NCBI GenBank assembly: GCA_034440615.1
Contig: JAOTOM010003849.1
Coordinates: 62,001-126,000 of the forward strand
Source of the DNA: Ashinkailepas kermadecensis
Lineage: Eukaryota > Arthropoda > Thecostraca > Neolepadidae
Direction of reading: 5' to 3'
DNA: 64,000 bases
Each line of letters opens with the position of its first letter. The stretch's first letter is position 1. Of the stretch, positions 11,547-22,050 are shown piece by piece. The notes under the pieces are model-generated. The model had not been told where the DNA came from, did no database searches, and saw only the letters and a list, made by a program, of their open reading frames with translations. A program made the position numbers and the translations under genes.

Positions 11547-12297
11547 GCCTGGGCTCTTCTCCATGGCGGCTCCATCAAACAGACAATGCCCACTTGTGTG
11601 GAATTCATTTGGCTGGGGGCTCCGTTTGATCCGCACAAAAATAAACACTCGCGCCGTAGCCCGCCTGCGAAATGGACGCACTGGCAAGGCGGGAACCGAT
11701 TCTGATGCCGCTTAAGCTGCAGTCTTCCCCTCGGCTTTCGCGATTGCTTTAAAATGATGCAAAGCTTAGGCGCGGATTGATGAGGAACTTTTTAGTACGA
11801 ATGGAGGGTGGGAGTAAAATTATTGAAAACAGTTCGCATCCGTTAAATCTAAACACTGGCGCACGAGGCTGTTATCAAGTTGACATGCAACTCATGCACT
11901 CAAAGCATACGGTTCTGAACAGGTCCAGTCGCGATACACCATATAACACCCGCGGTAAAGCACGCATAACTGGAACAATTACACTCAAGTCATGATCATT
12001 ATCTCACAAGGCTACTCAAATATGATCCAAGGTGTGTGGAAATTGCAGTGCACCAATACAAATCCGATATAATTAGCTGGCTACCGACTGTGTTCAGCCT
12101 CTTGATCCATGGCGAGCTGTATGCTGTTGCTGTCCGGTCGGCCATCGGACACACAAGGACACAGGTTGGACACAAGAACTGTCCTTGTGTCCTTAAAGGA
12201 CACATACAGACACAGGTGGCGCCCCACACGTGCATTAATACACCATCCACTGATACTGGACAACAAGCACGCACCGACACTGGCGGCGAGAACGCTA
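11547..12297. other. Unique sequence with a small inverted repeat
   Basis: Mixed sequence. At 12168-12192, GGACACAAG and CTTGTGTCC form a perfect 9-bp stem over a 7-nt loop, inside a cluster of GGACAC/GTGTCC motifs (12148-12212). No gene recognised. Confidence 0.45.
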
Positions 12298-12453
12298 GCT
12301 TCGTGGGCAAGGTATTGGTGGACACGGGCAAGGTATGGGTGGACACAGGGAAGGAAGGTATGGGTGGACATGGGCAACGAAGAGTGGGTACGGGAAAAGT
12401 ATGGGTGGGCACGGGAAAGGTATGAGTGGGCATGGGCAAGAAAGGTATGGGTG
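12298..12453. repeat. 21-bp-type minisatellite, left part interrupted by a LINE
   Basis: Degenerate units around GGTATGGGTGGACACGGGCA (about 21 bp, some with indels). It stops at GGTGGGCAC, where the LINE begins, and resumes at 14418. The same order of variant units is found at 14421-14567. Confidence 0.9.
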
Positions 12454-14078
12454 GGCACCAGAAAACCAGAGCAGCAAGGCGGGCAAAAGAATTGGATTTG
12501 GCTATGAACTGTAATGGGGACAGTAAAAAGTTCTTTAGTTTCTACAAGCTAAGTAAAGTTTCAAGCACAATTGGTCCACTGGAAGTAAATGGGACTATAT
12601 TGAGTGAGGATGGTGAGATGGTTGAGGAGCTGAGCAAGCAGTTTAAATCAGTGTTTACAGTGGAGGATGTGACAAATTTGCCAACCGTGAACCACAGTTC
12701 AGTGACAGGTGATCAGATACACAATGTTGATTTCATTGATAGTGATGTTGTGTTCAATTATATCAGAAAAATAAAGCCAAACAAGGCAGCAGGACCTGAT
12801 GGAATTTATGCTAGGGTATTGCGGGAAGCTGAAAAGGAACTGGCAATTCCACTTAGTATAATATTTTGTAGATCAGTTTCACAAAATGAAATTCCAACAG
12901 ATTGGAAAAGGGCAAATGTAGTTCCTATTTTCAAGAAAGGAGAAAGAGGGAAAGTTGAAAATCATAGGCCAGTAAGCCTCACATCCCTAGTCTGCAAGGT
13001 ACTCGAATCAATTATCAAAGATAGGCTAGTTAGTTTTCTGGAAGGAAACAGATTGATTCAAGATACTCAACATGGGTTTAGAAAAAGGCGATCGTGTCTC
13101 ACAAATCTCTTGGACTTTTTAAATTTTGCTACAGAACAATTTGATCAGGGAAATCAGGTTGATGTAGCATATCTTGACTTTAGTAAGGCCTTGAACAAGG
13201 TACCCCATAAACGGTTAATGATGCAGCTTCAGGTCCATGGCATTGCAGGTAGCATCCTGAAATGGATTGAGTTGTGGCTTTCAGATAGACAGCAGAGAGT
13301 CATGCTTAATGGTACAAAGTCATCATGGCAAAATGTTCTTAGTGGAGTCCCTCAGGGGTCGGTACTGGGGCCACTGTTGTTCATTATATTTGTGAATAGC
13401 ATTGAATGTGGCCTAAGCAGTAAGGTTTTGAAATTTGCGGATGATTTGAAGATCTTTAGGGCAATAACAGGGCACAATGAGCAGGTTTTGCTGCAGAACG
13501 ACTTAGACGAGCTTGTGAAGTGGTCCGAAAAATGGCAAATGAAGTTTAATTTTGATAAATGCAAAGTCATGCATGTAGGTAGGCAGCATATGAAGGCGCC
13601 ATACTTGATGGATGGCCAAGTACTATCTGTGACTCAGCAGGAGAAGGACTTAGGTGTTATTTTGAACACAAAATTGGGGGCATCAGAACAGACCAAAGAA
13701 GCCAGGAAGAAGGCACTAAGAATGCTTGGGGCGATACAGAGGAATGTGTCATACAAAAGTGAGGAGGTCATCAGGAAGCTTTACTGTGCATATGTCAGGC
13801 CACATTTAGAATACTGTGTCCAAGCTTGGTCCCCTAGTTGTGATAAAGATTGTTGGCTTTTAGAGAGAGTACAAAAGAGGGCAACAAAAATGGTTAATGG
13901 TATAGGCAACCTGGCATATGAGGAAAGATTGAAGAAATTGAATATGTTTTCACTTAGATATAGAAGGCTGAGAGGAGATCTCATCGAGGTTTTTAAATTT
14001 GTTCATGGTCAGGAACAGGGATATCTCAGGGAAATGTTTGAATTTAACAGAAATGATACAATTCAAAAGATTCAATAG
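12426..14078 (+). CDS. Reverse transcriptase of a CR1/L2-like LINE (partial, C-terminus frameshifted)
   Basis: Open frame of 550 codons. The first dozen residues come from the flanking minisatellite. Real element sequence begins near residue 12, with no native start. Residues about 15-110 match the pre-RT linker of CR1-like ORF2 (FFSFYKL, then an FKSVFT block). The RT domain spans about 115-380: AAGPDGI at 121-127, FKKGERGKVENHRPVSLTS, motif A LDFSKA with the catalytic Asp at 251, PQGSVLGPLLF from 309, and FADD at 337-340 holding the catalytic Asp pair. After RT comes the thumb-like SEKWQMKFNFDKCKVMHVG and the usual C-terminal block with YCVQAW. The protein normally performs target-primed reverse transcription in the nucleus. 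This copy lacks the endonuclease, so it cannot act alone. Clade assignment (CR1/L2/Rex1 group) is by motif recall, not by a tree. Confidence 0.9.
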   Translation: MGMGKKGMGGHQKTRAARRAKELDLAMNCNGDSKKFFSFYKLSKVSSTIGPLEVNGTILSEDGEMVEELSKQFKSVFTVEDVTNLPTVNHSSVTGDQIHNVDFIDSDVVFNYIRKIKPNKAAGPDGIYARVLREAEKELAIPLSIIFCRSVSQNEIPTDWKRANVVPIFKKGERGKVENHRPVSLTSLVCKVLESIIKDRLVSFLEGNRLIQDTQHGFRKRRSCLTNLLDFLNFATEQFDQGNQVDVAYLDFSKALNKVPHKRLMMQLQVHGIAGSILKWIELWLSDRQQRVMLNGTKSSWQNVLSGVPQGSVLGPLLFIIFVNSIECGLSSKVLKFADDLKIFRAITGHNEQVLLQNDLDELVKWSEKWQMKFNFDKCKVMHVGRQHMKAPYLMDGQVLSVTQQEKDLGVILNTKLGASEQTKEARKKALRMLGAIQRNVSYKSEEVIRKLYCAYVRPHLEYCVQAWSPSCDKDCWLLERVQKRATKMVNGIGNLAYEERLKKLNMFSLRYRRLRGDLIEVFKFVHGQEQGYLREMFEFNRNDTIQKIQ

Positions 14079-14417
14079 AGGTCATCAATTCAAAATTAAA
14101 GTTAATCACAGCAGGACAAGGTTAAGACAGTCTTTCTTCACCAACAGGGTAGTAGAACACTGGAACCAGCTGCCAGGAACAATTGTCAGTAGCAACACAC
14201 TGAACATCTTTAAAAACGGCATAGACAATCATTATAAGAATAGGGGGCTTGTTTTTCTGTATTCCAGGGAGGGTTGATTGACAGATTTGGTGGGCAACTG
14301 GTTCAGTGTACAAAGTGCAACCAAGAAGGGCAACCAGTGCAAAGTGAACCAGTGTACAAAGTGACCAACTTGTGGCTCATAGTTGCACTGATCTTTTATG
14401 TCTTTATGTCTTTATGG
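12454..14417 (+). mobile_element. 5'-truncated CR1/L2-type LINE inserted in a minisatellite
   Basis: The element starts abruptly inside the protein, in the linker before the reverse transcriptase, so the endonuclease region and 5'UTR are missing. It ends in an 8-bp microsatellite-like tail (TTATGTCT repeated about 2.6 times, about 14397-14416), as is usual for CR1/L2 clade elements, which lack poly-A. Both sides are the same minisatellite. The short overlap at the junctions is GGCAC, but about 150 bp of near-identical repeat lies on each side. One frameshift near 14070 splits the C-terminus, while the rest of the frame is open. That suggests a fairly recent insertion. Confidence 0.9.
14076..14277 (+). 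pseudogene. Frameshifted C-terminal end of the LINE protein
   Basis: In the +1 frame relative to the main ORF, the sequence reads FKIKVNHSRTRLRQSFFTNR then VVEHWNQLP and NTLNIFKNGID. This is the typical R..FF..RVV..WN.LP....S...FK..LD ending of CR1-like proteins. The shift occurs around 14060-14078. Confidence 0.85.
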
Positions 14418-14785
14418 CACGGGCAAGGTATGGGTGGACACGGGCAAGGTATGGGTGGACACGGGAAAGGAAGGTATGGGTGGACATGGGCAACGAAGAG
14501 TGGGTACGGGAAAAGTATGGGTGGACACGGGAAAGGTATGAGTGGGCATGGGCAAGGAAGGTATGGGTGGGCACGGGCAAGGTATGGGTGGGTACGGGCA
14601 AGGTATGGGTGGGTACGGGCAAGGTATGGGTGGGCACGGGCAAAGCATGAGTTGGCATGGGAAAGGAATGCATGGGTAGGCACGAGCAAGGTATGGGTGG
14701 GCACGGACAAGGTATGGGTGGGCATGAGCAAGGCATGAGTGGGCATGGGCAAGGAAGGTATGGGTGGGCACGGGAAAGGTACGCG
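14418..14785. repeat. 21-bp-type minisatellite, right part
   Basis: Units around GGTATGGGTGGGCACGGGCA continue from the LINE 3' end. The first 147 bp repeat the left flank almost exactly. The rest is extra array not present on the left. Confidence 0.9.
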
Positions 14786-15983
14786 GACACGATCGGACAA
14801 CAGCATGGACGGAGCCCGGCTGCGAACATGTCGCATCCTCAAGTATCGCAATAGAGGCGCACCAGTCGCCGCGCCTCGATGTCTCATGTTTATCTCCGGA
14901 CGTGGCGGCAGCGACATGGGTGTGCGCAGCTAATAATCGGTCGCACCAGACCGCATACCGATTGGGTTAATTAGCTGACGGTCGGTGCGTCTCAGAACTG
15001 GCATCGGCCGCCGATTCCGGTCGGGCTCATGTCCGTGTCGGTGATTCAGAGCCGAGCTACCGGCTGCGGTGATTTGTGTGTGTGCAGCGCATGGCGTTAG
15101 TCACGATACGGGCCACCTCTCGGTCACGTGGTAGAATAATGAAGCGGACCCGGCTGTCACGTGCAGTGACGGTCCAGGACCGGCTGGCGCGCCCCGGCCG
15201 CAGCCGGAAAGATGGCCGACGCCGGGCTGGTCCTGACGGCCGCAGGCAGTAAATTTCGCGCCATCTTTTAGCGCAATCACTGGATAAAGGAAATAGGCTG
15301 CGGTCCCCAGAGAGAGAGAGAGAGAGAGAGAGGAAGGGTTCAAAATGACATTACTTCCGCACCGCACCTCGGCGGAGGGTCGGTGCCACGATCGCTCACT
15401 TACAGCATCGTCCCTTAATGGCCTCTCTTCAATATATGCCCGGACCCTCACTCCGCACGTAAGAACTAAGCGCTTCAGGATAAATCACTGGCTCCATGCG
15501 GCAGATCAGCGCACTCCAGTATTCCAGACAGCAGCCCATTTCAACACATCTTTATCCGGAATTATTGTCGCTGTGGCTGCTTCTTATCGCCAGTGGGACC
15601 GCTGGCCCTCGCTGCCAGGAAGGGGACGCTGTCTGTAGCCAGAATTTATGAGACCCGCTCCCAAATCAATGAGATTGTCTAGCAGGGGCGGCGATTAATC
15701 CCGCGAGGTTTGGCGGCGGAATTTACATAGCTCTGGAGAGCGCCGGCTTGATTCATCTTTCCCTCGGCCGAGCGGGCCGCCGGTCCCGGGTCCGGTCACG
15801 CGGTCCCGCCGGTCCCGGATCCGGCCGCGTGGGCGAGACCATCGGACGCGTCGTCGCTGCCACGCCGGCCTGCCGAAGCCGACGCGACGGCGTCGACCCC
15901 ACGCGACGGTCGCTCCCACCCATGACAGCCCGCCGACACCAAATGCGTGCTGTGGCCGGTGTGCGAGCGGCGGGTGCGTCGCA
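14786..15983. other. Unique GC-rich sequence with (AG)n
   Basis: GC-rich, non-repetitive except (AG)12 at 15309-15332. Around 15640-15735 a stretch with GATTAATC and ATTTACATAG motifs in GC-rich context looks like non-coding regulatory sequence, but there is no direct evidence. No gene recognised. Confidence 0.4.
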
Positions 15984-16412
15984 CCGTCGGCGGTATTGGC
16001 CGCGCGGGGACGTGGAGCCAGCAGATGGCGCCCGTCCGGTCAGTACGTGAGACCGCGCCGCAGTTGGTGCTGCAGTTGTCTCGCCGGTCACCGTCGGCGG
16101 TATTGGCCGCGCGGGGACGTGGCGCCAGCAGATGGCGCCCGTCCGGTCAGTACGTGAGACCGCGCCGCAGTTGGTGCTGCAGTTGTCTCGCAGGTCACCG
16201 TCGGCGGTATTGGCCGCGCGGGGGCGTGGCGCCAGCAGATGGCGCCCGTCCGGTCAGTACGTGAGGCCGCGCCGCAGTTGGTGCTGCAGTTGTCTCGCAG
16301 GTCACCGTCGGCGGTATTGGCCGCGCGGGGACGTGGCGCCAGCAGATGGCGCCCGTCCGGTCAGTACGTGAGACCGCGCCGCGGTTGGTGCTGCAGTTGT
16401 CTCGCAGGTCAC
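15984..16412. repeat. 107-bp tandem repeat, 4 copies
   Basis: CCGTCGGCGGTATTGGCCGC begins copies at 15984, 16091, 16198 and 16305. Copies differ by a few substitutions only, which indicates a young array. Each carries GCCAGCAGATGGCGCCCGTC, which includes CAGATG and the palindrome GGCGCC. Confidence 0.95.
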
Positions 16413-17164
16413 CAACACGCGGACCGTCACCAGCTATCGGTGAGATCGTGCTAGACCACACAAATCGGTGCTGAAGTCACCAAACTGTGGATGCCCGAGG
16501 TACAACTAGGTCAGCAGAAACAACTTCAACGGCAGCGGCAATACCTTACTTACCTATACCTATACCTATACCTACAGCGGAAATACCTACAACTTCAGCG
16601 GCAATACCTTAAATGTAAAATTCAATCATTTTAGCTTGTTATATCGGATTAAAGTTGTTGGTCCTCCACAAAGCTGACTGGGCCTGTCATTAATATCATC
16701 AAGCATAGGTGGCACATTTGATACAGCACCCATGATATAATTTTAAGCACGATATTTTGATTGTCATAATTTAGCTCAATGAGCATATTTTTACTTTAAT
16801 TAAATCTATTTTTGTTCAGGGAAAGTTTTTTTTTCTCGATAGCATGAAGCTGTCAGAATACGGTAACTCCACTGACTTACATTCCTCATTCACAAAAAGT
16901 GAACACAATTTGATTTTTACGGTTGGCGAATAAGGTCATGACTTTGGCCAGTTTAAACCACCAGGTGAATAACATACGGCAACATTTGTACAGACGCTGT
17001 TACGTGACTAAGACCTTCAGCATTTTGTAAGATTAAACGCAAGATGCAACGTCCAGATGACACACGGCGTCACTCATCAGTCACTTGCTTAGCTAGTTAA
17101 CGGCAGATGTACGACAGGTCCAGCAATTTGGTAGACGAGTGTTAGTCTTCGGTGAGGTCAAGCG
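16413..17164. other. Unique sequence with a short hexamer repeat
   Basis: ACCTAT hexamers at about 16551-16577, otherwise AT-rich unique DNA with no gene recognised. Confidence 0.45.
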
Positions 17165-17637
17165 TACATACACTCTCAATGTACACTCTCACGGGCACTC
17201 TAAATGGGCACCCGCAAATATACTCTCCATGTGCACTCTCACATATGCTCTCAATGTACATTCTCACATGCACTCTCAATGGACAATCTCACATATATTA
17301 TCAATGTACACTCTCACATACACCTTCAATGTACATTCTCACATGCACTCTCAATTGACACTCTCACATATGCTCTCGATGTACACTCTCACATACACTA
17401 TCAATGTACACTCTCGCATACACTCTCACATGCTCTCTCCATGTTCACTCTCACATATACTCTAAATGAACACCCTCAAATGTACTCGCGATGTGCACTC
17501 TCACATATGCTCTCAATTTACATCATCACATACACTCTCAATGTGCACGCTCACATACACTCTCAAAATACACTCTCACATGCACTCTCAATGTACATTC
17601 TCACATACACTCTTAATGTATGTGAGAGTGTATGTGA
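17165..17637. repeat. 25-bp minisatellite ending in an inverted repeat
   Basis: Unit near TGTACACTCTCACATACACT plus TTCAA, with starts at 17305, 17330 and 17355. About 18 diverged copies. The last unit turns back on itself: TCACATACACTCT (17601-17613) pairs perfectly with AGAGTGTATGTGA (17625-17637). Open frames in several phases are repeat artefacts. Confidence 0.93.
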
Positions 17638-18173
17638 CAAACGCCAGCCGTTTGTCGAGTGTATGTGACCTGATAAACGCCAGCCGTTTGTCAGGTCACG
17701 GCGGCGTGTGCAGGTCACGGAGCCATCAGCGGCCGTCTCGTGTCGCCGCACGTCCGCCGAGCCCTTCAGCGGCTCACATTGATTTCCCCCAGGTGATCGG
17801 AGGCGCGCGCTACTAAATTCGCGGCAGCGGGCGTCGAGCAACTTGGACGACGCGTCGGCCGCCTCCTGCGCTTCGCCGTTCCGAGAAGCGGCCGCTCCCC
17901 GGCGGCCACCGGACGGCGGCCTCCGAGCGGCCACTCCCTAAATTATCAGCCTCGTTCGAAACACATTGTCACAGACGAGTGGTGGCGAATGGCGGCGCGC
18001 CGGACGGCAGCCGTTTGACGAAATTTATACGCCGCCGATTAGGAAGTTGGATGAAAACTTGAAGTTCATGAGCCACCATTGACCTGGGTGGCCGCCGGCT
18101 CCGGCGGAGCGCGGCTCGCGACTCGTTTGTGGAAGCACTGCGGCGCCCCGTGGGGGGTGTGCCGGTGGCACCG
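17638..18173. other. Unique GC-rich sequence with a short direct repeat
   Basis: AACGCCAGCCGTTTGTC occurs twice (about 17641 and 17675). The sequence near 17940-18080, with TAAATTATC and AAATTTATAC in a GC-rich setting, is non-repetitive and could be regulatory. No gene recognised. Confidence 0.4.
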
Positions 18174-18350
18174 GCACGACACGCACTCACCAGAGGCACG
18201 ACACGCACTCACCGGAGGCACGACACGCACTCACCGGAGGCACGACACGCACTCACCAGAGGCACGACACGCACCCGCCAGAGGCACGACACGCACCCGC
18301 CAGAGGCACGACACGCACTCACCAGAGGCACGACACGCACCCGCCAGCGG
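18174..18350. repeat. 22-bp minisatellite, 8 copies
   Basis: Unit ACGACACGCACTCACCAGAG plus GC, with CTCACC/CCCGCC and AGAGG/GGAGG variants. Confidence 0.96.
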
Positions 18351-18697
18351 CACGCACAAACCGGGCACGTGCAGTGGAAAATCTGAATAAGTGAAACTGA
18401 TGGATGGAAGTGCGTGCTGGCGCACTTTAAATGGACGCGGAGTACGTTTGCGCGCCATACGGAGGCGCGCTCCCGCGGGAAATCGGATGCGCCGCGCACG
18501 CTCCTCAAGTGAAACGCGATACCCCGGCTGGCAGCCTGGCGACTGCAGATCAGTTCTGATCGGAAACACCATCTGGGTCTGCCGCGCCTTGCATCGATGC
18601 GCACACCCTGCCCGCACGCATAATCCACGCGTGCATCAAGCAAACAATGTCACGTATTCGCCAGCTCGGAGAACGGCCACCCGGTCGGGCCGCCAGT
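18351..18697. other. Unique GC-rich spacer between two short arrays
   Basis: About 350 bp with no recognisable gene. Open frames continue into the flanking arrays. Confidence 0.4.
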
Positions 18698-18834
18698 TTG
18701 CAGTCCGCCAGTCCGCCAGTCCGCCAGTCCGCCAGTTTGCAGTCCGCCAGTCCGCCAGTCCGCCAGTCCGCCAGTCCGCCAGTCCGCCAGTCCGCCAGTC
18801 CGCCAGTCCGCCAGTCCGCCAGTCCGCCAGTCCG
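18698..18834. repeat. 8-bp repeat (AGTCCGCC)n
   Basis: About 17 copies of AGTCCGCC, with two TTTGCAGTCCGCC interruptions near the left end. It gives 8-residue peptide repeats in all frames (spurious). Confidence 0.97.
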
Positions 18835-20403
18835 ATGGCCGGTGCAGTTGGGCGGCGTGTCAGCGGCCATTGTGATATCGCCGCTGGCGGAGCACACCTC
18901 AGCCGACGTGACGGCTCAAACGACACCAACTGCCAGCGTCGTTACTGCTGTGATGATGGCGCGCCGGCTCCAATGCATAGCAAGCAGGCGGGCGGCGGCG
19001 GCTGTCCGGAGACAGCCGCTGTCGATATTGATCACCGACGCGTCGGAGCGCGATATCAACACACGTGCACCGGCGGCCAGCCGCCCTCAATTCCATCACC
19101 GTCGTCTTAGCTGCTCCGTCCAGAATATAGTGCAATTAACAGATTCGTTCGCCTTGGCGCGAGCTGCAAAAGTCGACGGCGGAAAGAGCAGAGAAGGGAG
19201 GAAGAAAAATAGCGGCATTATCCAGGCGCAGATATATCTCCCGCGCCGGAGCGGATTCTCGCCTTCGAGCTTATTGTTTCTCATCTGCGCCTTCGGAGCT
19301 GGCGTCGATTCGGGTCGGCCGTGCCTAGGAACGTATTGCGATTCCAGCCACCGCTCAATAGGAGGCTGTCTTTGAAGGCATTAGTCACCGCAGCTTAACG
19401 ACGGTGCAATTTGCATGCCATAATAGACGGCCACTGTCGCACGAGTAAATTGGCAAACAAAATTGCAGTTGCAAGCTAACATCTCAAATGCAATTTCTGA
19501 AGAAAAAGATGTTGTTTTCAAGTACATAAGCAACGTGGATGATGTGCACGGGTGACGAGTTGGTGTTTCCACCGCAAGAGTTGGCGTTGCGGCTGTAATT
19601 TCTTAAATTGGTACTGCATTATCCGGCCGTGGTGTTGGCAGCAGACCTCGGTTTCTAACTACGACCAACGGTTACTCTCCCCTGGTAACCACTGCCAAAT
19701 GCCACACCTGGACGGATGACGACAGCTACTGCCCCGAGAGCGATCCGTGCGTGTTACCTTCCAATAAACCGCGATCGTCAGCCTCCCATCGATATTGGAA
19801 TGGTAGCCACGGCCAGGCCTAAGAATGGTCAGAGTAGCCAGGTCATGTGGCTGTGCCAGTAACCGCGTCCTGAGGAATGTGGCAGCGGTTGCCGCACTTC
19901 AGCAGGTGCGCTAGTAGATGCCATTCCTGACGGGTGGGAACAGCCACGATGTGTTCAATGTCAGTTACATTTAGCATCTTCATCTGCGGGATGGAGCCCG
20001 GCGTCTATTCCAGTATGCACTCCTTGATTTATGGCAATGTTTGATTTAGCCCATATGGAAGACCGTGGGTTAGAATATATCGTCAATTTATTCGTGGGAG
20101 TGCTGATCTACTACCCTTATACAGACGTAGCAACTGCTATCAGGTGTGTTGTTTATCACCTTGTACGTAGATGTCTGACCTTAACAATGATTCAATGTTA
20201 TGCACATTATGTTGTGCATATTATGTATGCACCGAATGGAGCATAAGGTGCTAAGGTGGTCTGGAGACTAATCATAACTGAAAAAAACCACACCCTTGGT
20301 TGCAATCATGGATCAACGAAGTGGATTAAGCTCTTCTCTAGCGGCTGATTGCCAGTCAGGGCAAAGCTCGAATGAATCTACTCCCTTGTATATATGAAAC
20401 AGC
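18835..20403. other. Unique sequence, no gene recognised
   Basis: About 1.5 kb. The GC-rich left part (to about 19380) includes a non-repetitive stretch around 19150-19330 with CAGATATATCTCCCGCG. The right part (19400-20400) is mixed. No motif-bearing open frame, tRNA or transposon end seen. Confidence 0.4.
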
Positions 20404-20835
20404 TGACATGAGCTACCCGACCCAACCAGACAGGCCGATCCGACCTGACTTGGCCGGCCGACCCGACCTAACCAAACCCCACTGGCCGACCCGACACGAC
20501 CTGACCTGACTTGGTCTGACCGGCCGATCTGACCCGACCGGCAGATTCGACCTGACCCAACCTGGCCAACCGACCTAACCCAACCGGACCGGGCGATCTG
20601 ATCTGACCCAACCTGACCGGCCGACCTGACGTCACCCAACCTGACCGGCCGACCCGACCCAACTTGACGGGCCAACCCGACTAGACCCAATCCGACCTGC
20701 CGACCCGACCAGCCGACACGACCTGACCCATCCCGACCGGCCGCTCCAACCCGACCACCCAACCCAACCATCCAACCCGACCATCCAACCCGACCATCCA
20801 ACCCGACCTCGCCCAACCCGACCATCCAACCCGAC
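20404..20835. repeat. Degenerate CGACC/CTGACC satellite
   Basis: Irregular mixture of CCGACCTGACC, CCAACCTGACCGG and CCGACCCGACC blocks of about 10-15 bp. The right end is a cleaner 13-bp CATCCAACCCGAC run (about 20768-20833). Related short sequence lies at 50330-50375. Confidence 0.85.
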
Positions 20836-21059
20836 CCGAGTGACCTGTCCGTCATGCTTTCGAAAAACTGTGTGACTATTTCGTCGCGCAGTTCCAAATC
20901 CTAATCTTCTCTGAATAGTGAGCCTGGTATTCATGCATACTTATCATCTTCAACAGCTTTCGTCGCATCATTTTCACGTGAAAGACTTGCATTATTTGCT
21001 CAAAGAAGAGTTCCATGATGGCACTGGGTCGGCGACGGCCCGGAAGTCTCCACGCCAGG

Positions 21060-21960
21060 TGGTCACGTCATGCCACGTGACCTACGTGCCCCAGAGTCGG
21101 TGTGCTCACATCATGCCACGTGACCTACGTGCCCCAGAGTCGGTGTGCTCACATCATGCCACGTGACCTACGTGCCCCAGAGTCGGTGTGCTCACATCAT
21201 GCCACGTGACCTACGTGCCCCAGAGTCGGTGTGATCACATCATGCCACGTGACCTACGTGCCCCAGAGTCAGTGTGATCACATCATGCCACGTGACCTAC
21301 GTGCCCCAGAGTCTGTGTGCTCACATCATGCCACGTGACCTACGTGCCCCAGAGTCGGTGTGATCACATCATGCCACGTGACCTACGTGCCCCAGAGTCG
21401 GTGTGATCACATCATGCCACGTGACCTACGTGCCCCAGAGTCGGTGTGATCACATCATGCCACGTGACCTACGTGCCCCAGAGTCGGTGTGCTCACATCA
21501 TGCCACGTGACCTACGTGCCCCAGAGTCGGTGTGCTTACATCATGCCACGTGACCTACGTGCCCCAGAGTCGGTGTGATCACATCATGCCACGTGACCTA
21601 CGTGCCCCAGAGTCGGTGTGCTCACATCATGCCACGTGACCTACGTGCCCCAGAGTCGGTGTGCTCACATCATGCCACGTGACCTACGTGCCCCAGAGTC
21701 GGTGTGATCACATCATGCCACGTGACCTACGTGCCCCAGAGTCGGTGTGATCACATCATGTCACGTGACCTACGTGCCCCAGAGTCGGTGTGCTCACATC
21801 ATGCCACGTGACCTACGTGCCCCAGAGTCGGTGTGCTCACATCATGCCACGTGACCTACGTGCCCCAGAGTCGGTGTGCTCACATCATGCCACGTGACCT
21901 ACGTGCCCCAGAGTCGGTGTGATCACATCATGCGACGTGACCTACGTGTCCCAGGGTCGG
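21060..21960. repeat. 43-bp satellite with CACGTG and TGTGATCACA palindromes
   Basis: Unit runs CATGCCACGTGACCTACGTG, then CCCCAGAGTCGGTGTG, then CTCACAT or ATCACAT. Starts are 43 bp apart (21071, 21114, 21157 and so on), about 20 copies. The ATCACAT variant creates a perfect 10-bp palindrome TGTGATCACA. Diverged units continue to about 22050. Very low divergence in the centre indicates recent homogenisation. Confidence 0.97.
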
Positions 21961-22050
21961 CTCTATGGTGGCACTAAGTCGGTACCGGCCCGGCCGTCTC
22001 CCGGTCATGCGATCGCATCATGCCACATGACCTACGTGTCCCAGGGTCGG

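Noticed and set aside
9341..11687. Three overlapping minus-strand open frames of 492-770 codons
   Set aside because: They read the 19-bp array in three phases. The unit has no stop on this strand, so openness is automatic.
21060..21960. Possible CRISPR array (regular 43-bp period)
   Set aside because: The whole unit is repeated with no variable spacers, and the context is eukaryotic. It is a satellite.
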